A DNA stretch of 64,000 nucleotides from Seohaeicola_A nanhaiensis. Its GTDB lineage: Bacteria; Pseudomonadota; Alphaproteobacteria; Rhodobacterales; Rhodobacteraceae. The notes under the pieces were generated by a model. The model had not been told where the DNA came from, did not search any database, and worked only from the letters and a program-made list of their open reading frames with translations. Numbering within the stretch: position 1 is the first letter of the stretch; each line of letters begins with the position of its first letter. The stretch is taken from NCBI RefSeq assembly GCF_042654245.1, contig NZ_JBHSGI010000005.1:496001-560000 (forward strand), read 5' to 3'. Positions 34,742-43,232 of this stretch are shown piece by piece. The position numbers were made by a program, and so were the translations under genes.

Positions 34742-35905
34742 TTACGCCGCCGGCATCCGCCGCTCGACGATCTCGGCCCACCAGGAACAGCCCGCCGGAA
34801 TCGCCTCGTCGTTGAAGTTGTATTTCGGGTGGTGCACCATCGCCGTGTCGCCGTTGCCGACCAGGATATAAGCCCCGGGCCGCTCCTCGAGCATGAAGGC
34901 GAAATCCTCGCCCCCCATGACCAGCGGCGCCTCGTCACAGCCGCCTGAAACGGCGCGGGCCACCTCGGCGGCGAATGCGGTCTGTTCCTCGTGGTTCACC
35001 ATGACCGGATAGCCGCGATTGTATTTCACCTCGACCGATCCGCCGAAGGTCGCGGCGATGCCGGCGCAGATCTCCTTGATCCGACGCTCGGCCAGGTCGC
35101 GCATCTCCTTGCTCATCGTGCGCACCGTGCCCTTCATCTGCACCTTCTGCGGGATCACGTTGAAGGCTTTCGAGGAGGTCTCGAATGAAGTCACCGAGAC
35201 CACCACCTTGTCGATCGGATCGGCGTTGCGGCTGGCGATGGTCTGCAGCGCCAGCACCGCCTGCGCCGCCATCACCGTGGTGTCCACCGTCTCGTGCGGC
35301 TTGGCGGCGTGGCCGCCCCGGCCTTCCCAGGCGATGTCGAACTGGTCGGTCGCGGCAAAGAAGGCGCCGGGGCGGATCGAGAAGCTGCCCGCCGGGCGGC
35401 CTGGCCAGTTGTGCATCCCATAGACCTCCTGGATGCCCCAGCGCTCCATCATCCCGTCGTCGCACATCTCCTTGCCGCCACCGCCGCCCTCTTCGGCGGG
35501 CTGGAAGATCACCACGACGGTACCATCGAAATTGCGCGTCTCCGCCAGGTATTTGGCCGCGCCGAGCAGCATCGCGGTATGCCCGTCATGACCGCAGGCA
35601 TGCATCGCATTGGCGGTCTTGCTGGCATAGGCCACGCCGGTCTGTTCGTGGATCGGCAGCGCATCCATGTCGGCGCGCAGGCCGATCACCTTGCCCGAGG
35701 TATTGCTCTTGCCCCGGATCACGCCGACGACCCCGGTCCGTCCGATGCCCGTCACAACTTCCTCGCAGCCGAACTCCTTCAGCTTCTCGGCCACCAGCGC
35801 CGAGGTGCGGTGCGTCTCGAACAGGATCTCGGGATGGGCGTGAATGTCCTGACGCCAGGCGGCGATTTCGGGCTGGAGTTCGGCAAAGCGGTTCTTGACG
35901 GGCAT
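34742..35905 (-). CDS. M20 family amidohydrolase (aminoacylase/hippurate hydrolase type)
   Basis: 387-aa metallopeptidase of the M20D group, cleaving N-acyl or amide bonds of amino acids. Metal site motifs: GLRADMDALPI, MHACGHDGHTAMLLGAAKYL, FQPAEEGGGGG and a C-terminal GGEDFAFM. The ATG at 35905 has GAAAGGA before it. Downstream of murD on the same strand but separated by the hairpin repeat, so probably independent. Substrate uncertain. Confidence 0.9.
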   Translation of the reverse strand: MPVKNRFAELQPEIAAWRQDIHAHPEILFETHRTSALVAEKLKEFGCEEVVTGIGRTGVVGVIRGKSNTSGKVIGLRADMDALPIHEQTGVAYASKTANAMHACGHDGHTAMLLGAAKYLAETRNFDGTVVVIFQPAEEGGGGGKEMCDDGMMERWGIQEVYGMHNWPGRPAGSFSIRPGAFFAATDQFDIAWEGRGGHAAKPHETVDTTVMAAQAVLALQTIASRNADPIDKVVVSVTSFETSSKAFNVIPQKVQMKGTVRTMSKEMRDLAERRIKEICAGIAATFGGSVEVKYNRGYPVMVNHEEQTAFAAEVARAVSGGCDEAPLVMGGEDFAFMLEERPGAYILVGNGDTAMVHHPKYNFNDEAIPAGCSWWAEIVERRMPAA

Positions 35906-35998
35906 GATCGGTCCTTTCGGGGTTCTGACGTCGCCGGCATCTTCTGCCCGAAACCGCGGATGTGCAACGCCCCGCCGTGCGCGGCATTGCGACGGACA

Positions 35999-36052
35999 AT
36001 CGGGGGCTCTGCCCCCGCCGCGCCTGCGGCGCGACTCCCCGGGATATTTCAG
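35999..36052 (-). repeat. Interspersed intergenic hairpin repeat, copy 2
   Basis: Inverted relative of the block at 628-681. On the minus strand it reads GAAATATCCCGGGGAGTCGC, then a CGCGCC/GGCGCG hairpin, then GGGGGC-aga-GCCCCC. It lies between the M20 gene and murD. Confidence 0.6.
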
Positions 36053-36077
36053 GCAAGAGGAAGGTGCAGGCGCCCCG

Positions 36078-37478
36078 TCAGGCGGGCAGCCGGGCGCGGA
36101 CTTCGGCCATGAAATCCTCGCCGCGCTTCTCGAAGTTGTCGTATTGGTCGAAACTTGCGGCCGCCGGGGCCAGCAGGACCGTATCGCCTGGCTGGGCTTC
36201 GGCCATCGCGCGTTCGACCGCCCGCGCCATGGTGGTGCAGACCTCGTAGTCGACGTCGAGTTGCAGCGCGAAGGCCGCGGCCTCGCGCCCGATGACATAG
36301 GCCTTGGCCACCGCGCCGGTCTGGCCCTTCAGGGCGCCCAGGCCGCCTTCCTTCTCGAGCCCGCCGCAGATCCAGCGGATGCGCGGGAAGGCCGCCAGCG
36401 CCTTGATCGCGCTGTCCACATTGGTGGCCTTGGAATCGTTGACAAAGGTGACGCCCCCCGCCGCGGCGACGATCTGGCTGCGGTGCGGCAGGCCCGGATA
36501 GCTGTGCATCGCCCCCTCGATCACCTTGGGCGGCAGGCCCAGCGCACGCGCCACCGCATAGGCGGCGCAGGCGTTCTGGTGGTTGTGCGCACCCGGCAGG
36601 CCGGGGATGCCGCGCAGGTCGATCGCCGCGACCTGCCGGCCCTTGCGCCATTCCGCCAGGAACCCCTTGCGCGCGAAGACGGTCCACCCCGGTCCGCTCA
36701 GCTTCTGCCCGGAGGAGACCCGGATCACCCGGTCGTCCGCCGCACCCTCGGCCATCTGGTTGGCCAGGAACCGCCCTTCCACCTCGTCCACGCCGATCAC
36801 AGCCCGGTCCGGTCCGCCCTCGGCGAACAGCCTCCGCTTGGCCGCGAAATACCCGCCCATGCCGGCGTGGCGGTCCAGGTGATCTGGCGAGAGATTGGTG
36901 AAGACCGCGATATCGGGTGTCAGCGAGCGGGCCAGATCGGTCTGATAGGACGACAGCTCCAGCACCACCACCTCGCCATCCGCCGCCGGCTCGAGGTCGA
37001 GCACGCCGCGTCCGATGTTGCCCGCCAGCTGTGTTGGCCGCCCGGACGAGTCCAGGATGTGATGGATCAGCGCCGAGGTCGTCGACTTGCCGTTCGAGCC
37101 GGTGACCGCCACCACACGCGGCGCAACATCGAAGCCCTCCCAGTCCTCCACCGCGAAGGAGCGGAAGAACAGCCCGATGTCATTGTCGACCGGCACGCCG
37201 GCGGCCAGCGCCGCCGCCACCACCGGATTCGGCGCGGGGTAGAGATGCGGGATGCCAGGCGAAACGATCAGGGAGGCGATGGCATCGAAGGCGCCGGCGC
37301 GCAGAAGATCGGTGCAGGCGAAGCCCTCGGCCTCGGCCTTCTCGCGCGCGGCCGGACTGTCGTCCCAGCAGATGGCCTCGGCCCCGCCCGCGACCAGCGC
37401 GCGCGCCGTAGCCAGGCCCGACCGGCCAAGACCCAGCACCGCCACTTTTTGCCCGTTGACACCCTGTACCGGAATCAT
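36078..37478 (-). CDS. murD: UDP-N-acetylmuramoylalanine--D-glutamate ligase
   Basis: Adds D-Glu to UDP-MurNAc-L-Ala (466 aa). N-terminal Rossmann part VAVLGLGRSGLATARAL, ATP loop VVAVTGSNGKSTTSAL, NLSPDHLDRH, and PGAHNHQNACAAYAVA plus FVNDSKATNVDSAI in the C-domain. Separated from mraY by two opposite-strand genes, unlike the usual contiguous mraY-murD order. The start at 37478 is chosen over 37535. Confidence 0.96.
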   Translation of the reverse strand: MIPVQGVNGQKVAVLGLGRSGLATARALVAGGAEAICWDDSPAAREKAEAEGFACTDLLRAGAFDAIASLIVSPGIPHLYPAPNPVVAAALAAGVPVDNDIGLFFRSFAVEDWEGFDVAPRVVAVTGSNGKSTTSALIHHILDSSGRPTQLAGNIGRGVLDLEPAADGEVVVLELSSYQTDLARSLTPDIAVFTNLSPDHLDRHAGMGGYFAAKRRLFAEGGPDRAVIGVDEVEGRFLANQMAEGAADDRVIRVSSGQKLSGPGWTVFARKGFLAEWRKGRQVAAIDLRGIPGLPGAHNHQNACAAYAVARALGLPPKVIEGAMHSYPGLPHRSQIVAAAGGVTFVNDSKATNVDSAIKALAAFPRIRWICGGLEKEGGLGALKGQTGAVAKAYVIGREAAAFALQLDVDYEVCTTMARAVERAMAEAQPGDTVLLAPAAASFDQYDNFEKRGEDFMAEVRARLPA

Positions 37479-37594
37479 GCCCGTCTCCTGCCTTGCGCCC
37501 GGCCGCACAATGCGGGCAAGCGCGGGCCGCCACAAGGTGCCCGGTTGCGTGCCTCACCCGCCCGTGGAACAAGCGCACCACGAGGAGCCGCACC

Positions 37595-38509
37595 ATGACC
37601 GACCGACTGCAAGAGGTATTGACTGACGTCGACGCCGAACTGCGCGAAAGCGCGGACTGGGGCCATGTCGCCACCTATATCCCCGAACTTGCCCGCGTTC
37701 CGCTGCATCAGCTCGCCATCGCCGTCGCCACTGCCGACGGCCGCCTGATCACGGCGGGCGACGCCGATACCCGCTTTTCGATCCAGTCGGTCAGCAAGGT
37801 CTTTGCCCTTGCGCTGGCGCTGGGCCGGTCGGGCGACCAGCTCTGGACTCGAGTCGGGCGCGAACCCTCGGGCAGCGCCTTCAACTCGATCGTTCAGCTG
37901 GAATACGAGCGCGGTATCCCGCGCAATCCCTTCATCAACGCTGGCGCCATCGTTACCACCGACGAGATCCTCGGCGGCCGCCCCCCGCGCGAGGCGCTGG
38001 CCGAGTTGCTGACCTTCGTGCGCACCGCCGCCGGCGACGACGCGATCTACATCAACGAGGCGGTCGCCACCTCGGAAAAGGCGCATGGTCACCGCAACGC
38101 CGCGCTGGCGAATTTCCTCTACGCCTGCGGGAACCTCAAGAATCCGCCCGAGATGACGCTGGGCACCTATTTCCACCAATGCGCCATCGAGATGACAGCA
38201 AAACAACTGGCCCTCGCCGGCCGCTTCCTGATCGCCGCGCCAGGAATGCCGCGCCTGGTTTCGAAGGCGCGCCTGCGCCGGCTTTGCGCGGTGATGCTGA
38301 CCTGCGGCCACTACGACGCCTCGGGCGATTTCGCCTTTCGCGTCGGTCTGCCCGGCAAGAGCGGGGTCGGCGGCGGGATCCTCGCCATCGTGCCCGGACA
38401 GGCCTCTGTCGCGGTCTGGTCGCCGGGACTGAACGCCAATGGCAACTCCAAGCTGGGCACCGAGGCGATGGAGCGCGTCGCGGCGCGGATGGACTGGTCG
38501 GTGTTCTGA
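37595..38509 (+). CDS. glsA: Glutaminase
   Basis: Serine-type glutaminase (304 aa) hydrolysing glutamine to glutamate and ammonia. Catalytic SxxK within RFSIQSVSKVFALALAL, NPFINAGAI, and GKSGVGGGILAIVPG near the C-terminus. The start at 37595 has GAGGAG upstream. Inserted between murD and mraY in the opposite direction, with a GNAT gene 52 bases behind. It supplies glutamate, a murein precursor, but a functional link is only inference. Confidence 0.94.
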   Translation: MTDRLQEVLTDVDAELRESADWGHVATYIPELARVPLHQLAIAVATADGRLITAGDADTRFSIQSVSKVFALALALGRSGDQLWTRVGREPSGSAFNSIVQLEYERGIPRNPFINAGAIVTTDEILGGRPPREALAELLTFVRTAAGDDAIYINEAVATSEKAHGHRNAALANFLYACGNLKNPPEMTLGTYFHQCAIEMTAKQLALAGRFLIAAPGMPRLVSKARLRRLCAVMLTCGHYDASGDFAFRVGLPGKSGVGGGILAIVPGQASVAVWSPGLNANGNSKLGTEAMERVAARMDWSVF

Positions 38510-38561
38510 GCGGCCAACGGTTCGGCATTGACCTCGCTCCGGCGATGGACGTCTATCGGCC

Positions 38562-39071
38562 ATGACCCTTCGCAGAGCGACCCAGTCCGACGCTTCCAGC
38601 CTTGCCGCCATCGCGATCGAGGTCTGGATCGGCACCTATCTCAAGAAGGGCGTCAGCGCCTTTTTTGCCGATTATGCGCTGGAGAACTTCACACCGGCAA
38701 AGATGCGGGCGCTGCTGCGCGACCCCGGACAGTTCATTCTGGTTTCGGAGAACGACGAAGGCATTGACGGGTTCATCCGGGTGTCACGCGCTAGCCCGGC
38801 CCCGGTTCCCGGTTGCTCGGACGTGGAAATCGCGACCTTCTACGTGCAGCCGCGCCATCACGGCAAAGGGATCGGAAAGCGCCTGCTGGCCGCAGCGCTG
38901 GAGCATTGCGCCAAGATGAGCGCCGATTCGGTCTGGCTGACCACCAATGCGGAGAACGATCCGGCCATCGCCTTCTATCTCGCCCTCGGTTTCGAAAAGG
39001 TTGGCGAGACGCATTTTCGCATTCAGGACCGGAGCTATCTGAACAACGTCTATGCGCTGACAGTGCCCTGA
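38562..39071 (+). CDS. GNAT family N-acetyltransferase
   Basis: 169-aa acetyl-CoA-dependent acetyltransferase. The cofactor loop is PRHHGKGIGKRLLAAALEH, followed by VWLTTNAENDPAIAFYLALGFEKVG, the typical GNAT C-half. Acceptor unknown. Probably co-transcribed with glsA. Confidence 0.85.
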   Translation: MTLRRATQSDASSLAAIAIEVWIGTYLKKGVSAFFADYALENFTPAKMRALLRDPGQFILVSENDEGIDGFIRVSRASPAPVPGCSDVEIATFYVQPRHHGKGIGKRLLAAALEHCAKMSADSVWLTTNAENDPAIAFYLALGFEKVGETHFRIQDRSYLNNVYALTVP

Positions 39072-39182
39072 TGTGGCGGCGTGAAAGGGCAGCCGCAGGG
39101 CCAGAAAATGCGGCAGAACAACCCCACCCCAGAAAAATCAAGCATTTTCAGCCACTTGACCCCCCGTCCTAGCTGGGACGCC

Positions 39183-40265
39183 CTAGCGGACCTTTAGCGT
39201 CGCCAGCCCGATCATCGCGAGGATCAGCGAAATGATCCAGAAGCGGATCACGATGGTCGGCTCGGCCCAGCCCTTCTTTTCATAGTGATGGTGGATCGGC
39301 GCCATCAGGAACACCCGCTTGCCGGTCCGCTTGAAGTAGAGAACCTGAATGATCACCGACAGAGCCTCGACCACGAACAGACCGCCAACGATGGCCAGCA
39401 CGATCTCGTGCTTGGTCGACACCGCGATGGCACCCAGCGCCCCACCCAGCGCGAGGCTGCCGGTATCGCCCATGAAGACCGCCGCGGGCGGGGCGTTGTA
39501 CCACAGGAACCCCAGCCCCCCGCCGAAGAGCGCCGCGGTGAAGATCAGGATTTCGCCCGTGCCGGGAACATAGTGAACGTCCAGATATTCCGAAAACACC
39601 GCATGGCCGACGGCGTAGGAGATCACCCCAAGCGTGGTCGAAGCGATCATCACCGGCATGATGGCCAGCCCGTCCAGCCCGTCGGTCAGGTTCACCGAAT
39701 TGGCGGCTCCCACGATCACGCAGATCCCGAAGGGAATGTAGAGCAGACCCAGGTTGATCAGCGTGTTCTTGAACACCGGCAGGGCCAGTTGGCCCTGCAG
39801 CGCGGCCGGGTGATATTGCGCGGCCCAGAAGGTCGCGATACCCGCGATCAGGATACCGAGCAGCATCCGGACCTTGGCGGGCACGCCCTTGGTGTTCTGT
39901 TTCGAGACCTTCGCATAGTCGTCTGCGAAGCCGATCAGCGCATAGGCCAGCGTCACGAAAAGGACGAGCCAGATGAAGGGATTGTCAAGCCGCGCCCAGA
40001 GCAGTGTCGCCGTTGTCAGCGCGCCGACGATCAGCAGCCCGCCCATTGTCGGCGTGCCCGCCTTGACGAAGTGCCCCGCCGGACCATCGTCGCGGATCGG
40101 CTGGCCCTTGCCCTGCCGGCGGCGCAGCACCGCGATCAGCGGGCGGCCAAAGACAAAGCCGAACAGCAGCGCCGTCAGAAAGGCTCCACCCGCGCGGAAC
40201 GTGATGTAGCGGAAGAGGTTGAAAAAGTCCCCGCCATCGCTGAGCGCGGTGAGCCAATAGAGCAT
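39183..40265 (-). CDS. mraY: Phospho-N-acetylmuramoyl-pentapeptide transferase
   Basis: Makes lipid I in the inner membrane (360 aa, ten spans expected). Catalytic aspartates in IGFADDYAKVSKQN, NLTDGLDGLA, the MGDTGSLALGG loop, and the C-terminal MAPIHHHYEKKGW. Follows murF by 12 bases. It is the last gene of the leftward part of the division cluster seen before the glsA/GNAT insert. Confidence 0.97.
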   Translation of the reverse strand: MLYWLTALSDGGDFFNLFRYITFRAGGAFLTALLFGFVFGRPLIAVLRRRQGKGQPIRDDGPAGHFVKAGTPTMGGLLIVGALTTATLLWARLDNPFIWLVLFVTLAYALIGFADDYAKVSKQNTKGVPAKVRMLLGILIAGIATFWAAQYHPAALQGQLALPVFKNTLINLGLLYIPFGICVIVGAANSVNLTDGLDGLAIMPVMIASTTLGVISYAVGHAVFSEYLDVHYVPGTGEILIFTAALFGGGLGFLWYNAPPAAVFMGDTGSLALGGALGAIAVSTKHEIVLAIVGGLFVVEALSVIIQVLYFKRTGKRVFLMAPIHHHYEKKGWAEPTIVIRFWIISLILAMIGLATLKVR

Positions 40266-40277
40266 GTTGAAGAGATC

Positions 40278-41735
40278 CTACTCATCATCGTCAGGGCCAC
40301 CGGCCCCGGAATCGCCGGGCGCCCCATGACCCATTTTCCGGATCGCGTCAACGATCCGCGCCATCTGCATCGATAACGAGCCCTTGACCAGCACAACATC
40401 GCCGCTGTCGAGCTTGTGGCGCACGCCCTTGGCCATCTCCTCGGACGTGGCGCACCAGCCCCCGCGCCGCGCTTCCGGCAGCGCGTCGTAGAGGTGCCGC
40501 ATCAGGGGGCCGATGCAATGCACCGTGTCGATGGAGACCATCGCGGGATGATCGGCCAGCGCGGAATGCAACGCGGCCGCATCGGGGCCGAGTTCCTTCA
40601 TGTCGCCCAGAAAGGCGATCCTGCGCCCCTGCGAAACCCGCCCCGTATCGTGGCGCACACGCGCCGCAGCCAGCACCTCGAGCGAGGCGCCCGTCGAAGT
40701 GGGGTTGGCGTTGTAGGCGTCGTCATAAAGCTCCAGCGTCAGATCGGTCTCGACCGGGTCGAGACGGATCACTTCGCGAGTGCCCCGGCCCGAGACCGGC
40801 CGCCATCGTCCGATCGCCTGAAGGGCCAGCGCCAGGTCGGCGCCCAGCGCCTCGGCCGCGGCCAGGGCGCCCAGCGCATTCATGGCAAAGTGCTTGCCCG
40901 GTGTCGCCAGCTTGAACAGCACCGGTTCGCCCCGAGCCGTGGCTTGAACCACTGTGGTGTCCCCGGCCAGTTGCACGTCTTTCAGCACGTAGTCGTGTCC
41001 ATGCCAGCCAAAGCCGATGTCGCGCATCCGCAGGTCAACTGCCTTGGCGGCGAGAATCGCAGCGGTTTCGATATCGTGGTTGATCACCGCGACGCCGCCC
41101 GGCTCGAGGCCTTCGAAGATCGCAGCTTTCTCCACCGCGATGGCCGGCACGTTCGGGAAGGCTTCGAGATGCACCGCAGCGACATTGGTGACCATGGCGA
41201 CATGCGGCCGTGCCATACGCGCCAGCGGTGCAATCTCGCCCGGATGGTTCATGCCGATCTCGATCACCGCGAATTCGGTATCCGCGGGCATACGCGCCAG
41301 AGTCAGCGGCACACCCCAGTGATTGTTGTAACTGGCGACCGAGGCATGGGTGCGGCCCTGGTCGGACAGGATTTGCGCCAGCATCTCCTTGGTCGAGGTC
41401 TTGCCCACGCTGCCGGTGATCGCGACCACCTTGGCTCCGGTGCGCGCCCGACCCGCACGGCCCAGCGCTTCCAGCCCCGCCTGCACGTCCTTGACGATCA
41501 GCAAAGGCGCATCTGCCGCCACGCCTTCGGGCACATGTGTCACAAGTGCCGCCGCCGCGCCGCTGTCGAGCGCCTGGGCCACGAAGTCATGTCCATCGCG
41601 TGCGGCTTTGAGCGCGACGAAGAGATCGCCGGGCTGCAGCGTCCGCGTGTCAATGGATACACCGCTTGCCGTCCAATCTGCCTTAGTCTTCCCGCCGGTG
41701 GCGGCAGCGGCCTCGGCCGCGGTCCAGAGTGTCAT
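40278..41735 (-). CDS. murF: UDP-MurNAc-tripeptide--D-Ala-D-Ala ligase
   Basis: Completes the cytoplasmic pentapeptide precursor (485 aa). Mur ligase domains with ATP loop VVAITGSVGKTSTKEML, EIGMNHPGEIAPL and AYNANPTST. The start overlaps the murE stop by 4 bases. Confidence 0.96.
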   Translation of the reverse strand: MTLWTAAEAAAATGGKTKADWTASGVSIDTRTLQPGDLFVALKAARDGHDFVAQALDSGAAAALVTHVPEGVAADAPLLIVKDVQAGLEALGRAGRARTGAKVVAITGSVGKTSTKEMLAQILSDQGRTHASVASYNNHWGVPLTLARMPADTEFAVIEIGMNHPGEIAPLARMARPHVAMVTNVAAVHLEAFPNVPAIAVEKAAIFEGLEPGGVAVINHDIETAAILAAKAVDLRMRDIGFGWHGHDYVLKDVQLAGDTTVVQATARGEPVLFKLATPGKHFAMNALGALAAAEALGADLALALQAIGRWRPVSGRGTREVIRLDPVETDLTLELYDDAYNANPTSTGASLEVLAAARVRHDTGRVSQGRRIAFLGDMKELGPDAAALHSALADHPAMVSIDTVHCIGPLMRHLYDALPEARRGGWCATSEEMAKGVRHKLDSGDVVLVKGSLSMQMARIVDAIRKMGHGAPGDSGAGGPDDDE

Positions 41736-43219
41736 GGCAGCCCCCCGTCCAGAACGCTAAGGGCCATGCTGGCCTGCTCCACATCATCGAAGGGCAGCAC
41801 GTCGTCGCCAACGATCTGACCTGTCTCATGACCCTTCCCGCAGATCATAAGCGCGTCGCCGGGCTCCAGCATGTCGACCCCGCGCAGGATCGCCTCGGCC
41901 CGGTCGCCCACCTCGGTTGCGTGGGGCGCGCCGTCCATCACGGCGGCGCGGATCGTCGCCGGCACTTCGGAGCGGGGATTGTCGTCGGTGACGATCACGA
42001 CATCGGCGTATTCCGTCGCGGCCTTGCCCATCAGCGGGCGCTTGGCCCTGTCTCGGTCGCCCCCGGCGCCGATGATCGCGATGAGCCGTCCCATAACATG
42101 CGGACGCGCCGCAGCGAGAGCGGTGGCGATGGCGTCGGGGGTATGGGCGAAATCCACGAAGACAGCGGCACCATTCTGACGCCTCCCGGCCAATTGCATC
42201 CGGCCCCGCACCGTCGTCAGATGCGGCAGGGTATTGAACACATCCGCCGGCTCGTCGCCGCAGGCGATGGCCAGAGCGCAGGCCGTCAGCACGTTCGACG
42301 CCTGGAAACCGCCGATCAGATCAAGTCGGCTCTGAAACGTCTTGCCGCCAAAGGAAAATCTCAGATCCTGCCCGGTCGCGTCAAACCGCTGCGCCAGCAG
42401 GCTCAGATCGCCGACGCCATGGCCCACGGTGATCACCCGCTGCCCGCGTGCGGCCGCGATGGCGCGCATTTCGGCACCGCGCGGGTCGTCGATATTGATG
42501 ACAGCGGTGCCTTCCTCGGGCAGAACCCGTCGAAAAAGTCCCGCCTTTGCTGCAAAGTAGGCCTCGAAGCTCGTGTGATAGTCGAGGTGGTCCTGGGAGA
42601 AATTCGTAAACCCGGCGGCCGTCAGACTGACGCCATCAAGGCGACGCTGTTCCAACCCGTGGGACGACGCCTCCATTGCCGCATGGGTGACCCCCGCAGC
42701 GGCGGCCTGCGCCAGAACGCGATGCAGGGTGATCGGTTCGGGCGTCGTATGCTTGAGCGGCGCGCTCCAGGCGCCCTCGACGCCGGTGGTGCCGACATTG
42801 ACCGCGCTATGACCCAGTTCCGCCCAGATCTGCCGGGTGAAGGTGGCCACCGAGGTCTTGCCGTTGGTGCCGGTCACGGCAACCATGGTGGCCGGCTGCG
42901 CGCCGAACCAGAGAGCCGCAGTGTAGGCCAGCGTCTGGCGCGGATCGTCGCTCACGATCAACGCGGCCTGCGAGTCGGCCAGCGCCTCGGCAGCGATTTT
43001 GGCGCCCTGGGCGTCTGTCAGGATTGCCGCCGCGCCCTTGCCGAGTGCAAAGGATATGAATTCGCCGCCGTGGACCTTCGTGCCGGGCAGAGCCGCGAAG
43101 AGGTGCCCAGGCCGGGTGTCGCGGCTGTCCACCGACAGGCCGGTGATCAGCGGATCCCGGCCGCCGATAGCGGTAAGGGCCAGCTGACGCAGCCGCTTGG
43201 AAGTTCCGTCCGACGCCAT
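41732..43219 (-). CDS. murE: UDP-MurNAc-L-Ala-D-Glu--meso-DAP ligase
   Basis: Adds the third residue to the murein stem (495 aa). ATP loop VAVTGTNGKTSVATF; TDDNPRSE contains the DNPR motif that marks meso-diaminopimelate specificity, so the wall is of the DAP type. It starts 13 bases after the ftsI stop and overlaps murF. Confidence 0.96.
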   Translation of the reverse strand: MASDGTSKRLRQLALTAIGGRDPLITGLSVDSRDTRPGHLFAALPGTKVHGGEFISFALGKGAAAILTDAQGAKIAAEALADSQAALIVSDDPRQTLAYTAALWFGAQPATMVAVTGTNGKTSVATFTRQIWAELGHSAVNVGTTGVEGAWSAPLKHTTPEPITLHRVLAQAAAAGVTHAAMEASSHGLEQRRLDGVSLTAAGFTNFSQDHLDYHTSFEAYFAAKAGLFRRVLPEEGTAVINIDDPRGAEMRAIAAARGQRVITVGHGVGDLSLLAQRFDATGQDLRFSFGGKTFQSRLDLIGGFQASNVLTACALAIACGDEPADVFNTLPHLTTVRGRMQLAGRRQNGAAVFVDFAHTPDAIATALAAARPHVMGRLIAIIGAGGDRDRAKRPLMGKAATEYADVVIVTDDNPRSEVPATIRAAVMDGAPHATEVGDRAEAILRGVDMLEPGDALMICGKGHETGQIVGDDVLPFDDVEQASMALSVLDGGLP

Positions 43220-43232
43220 GCCCGCCCCCCGT

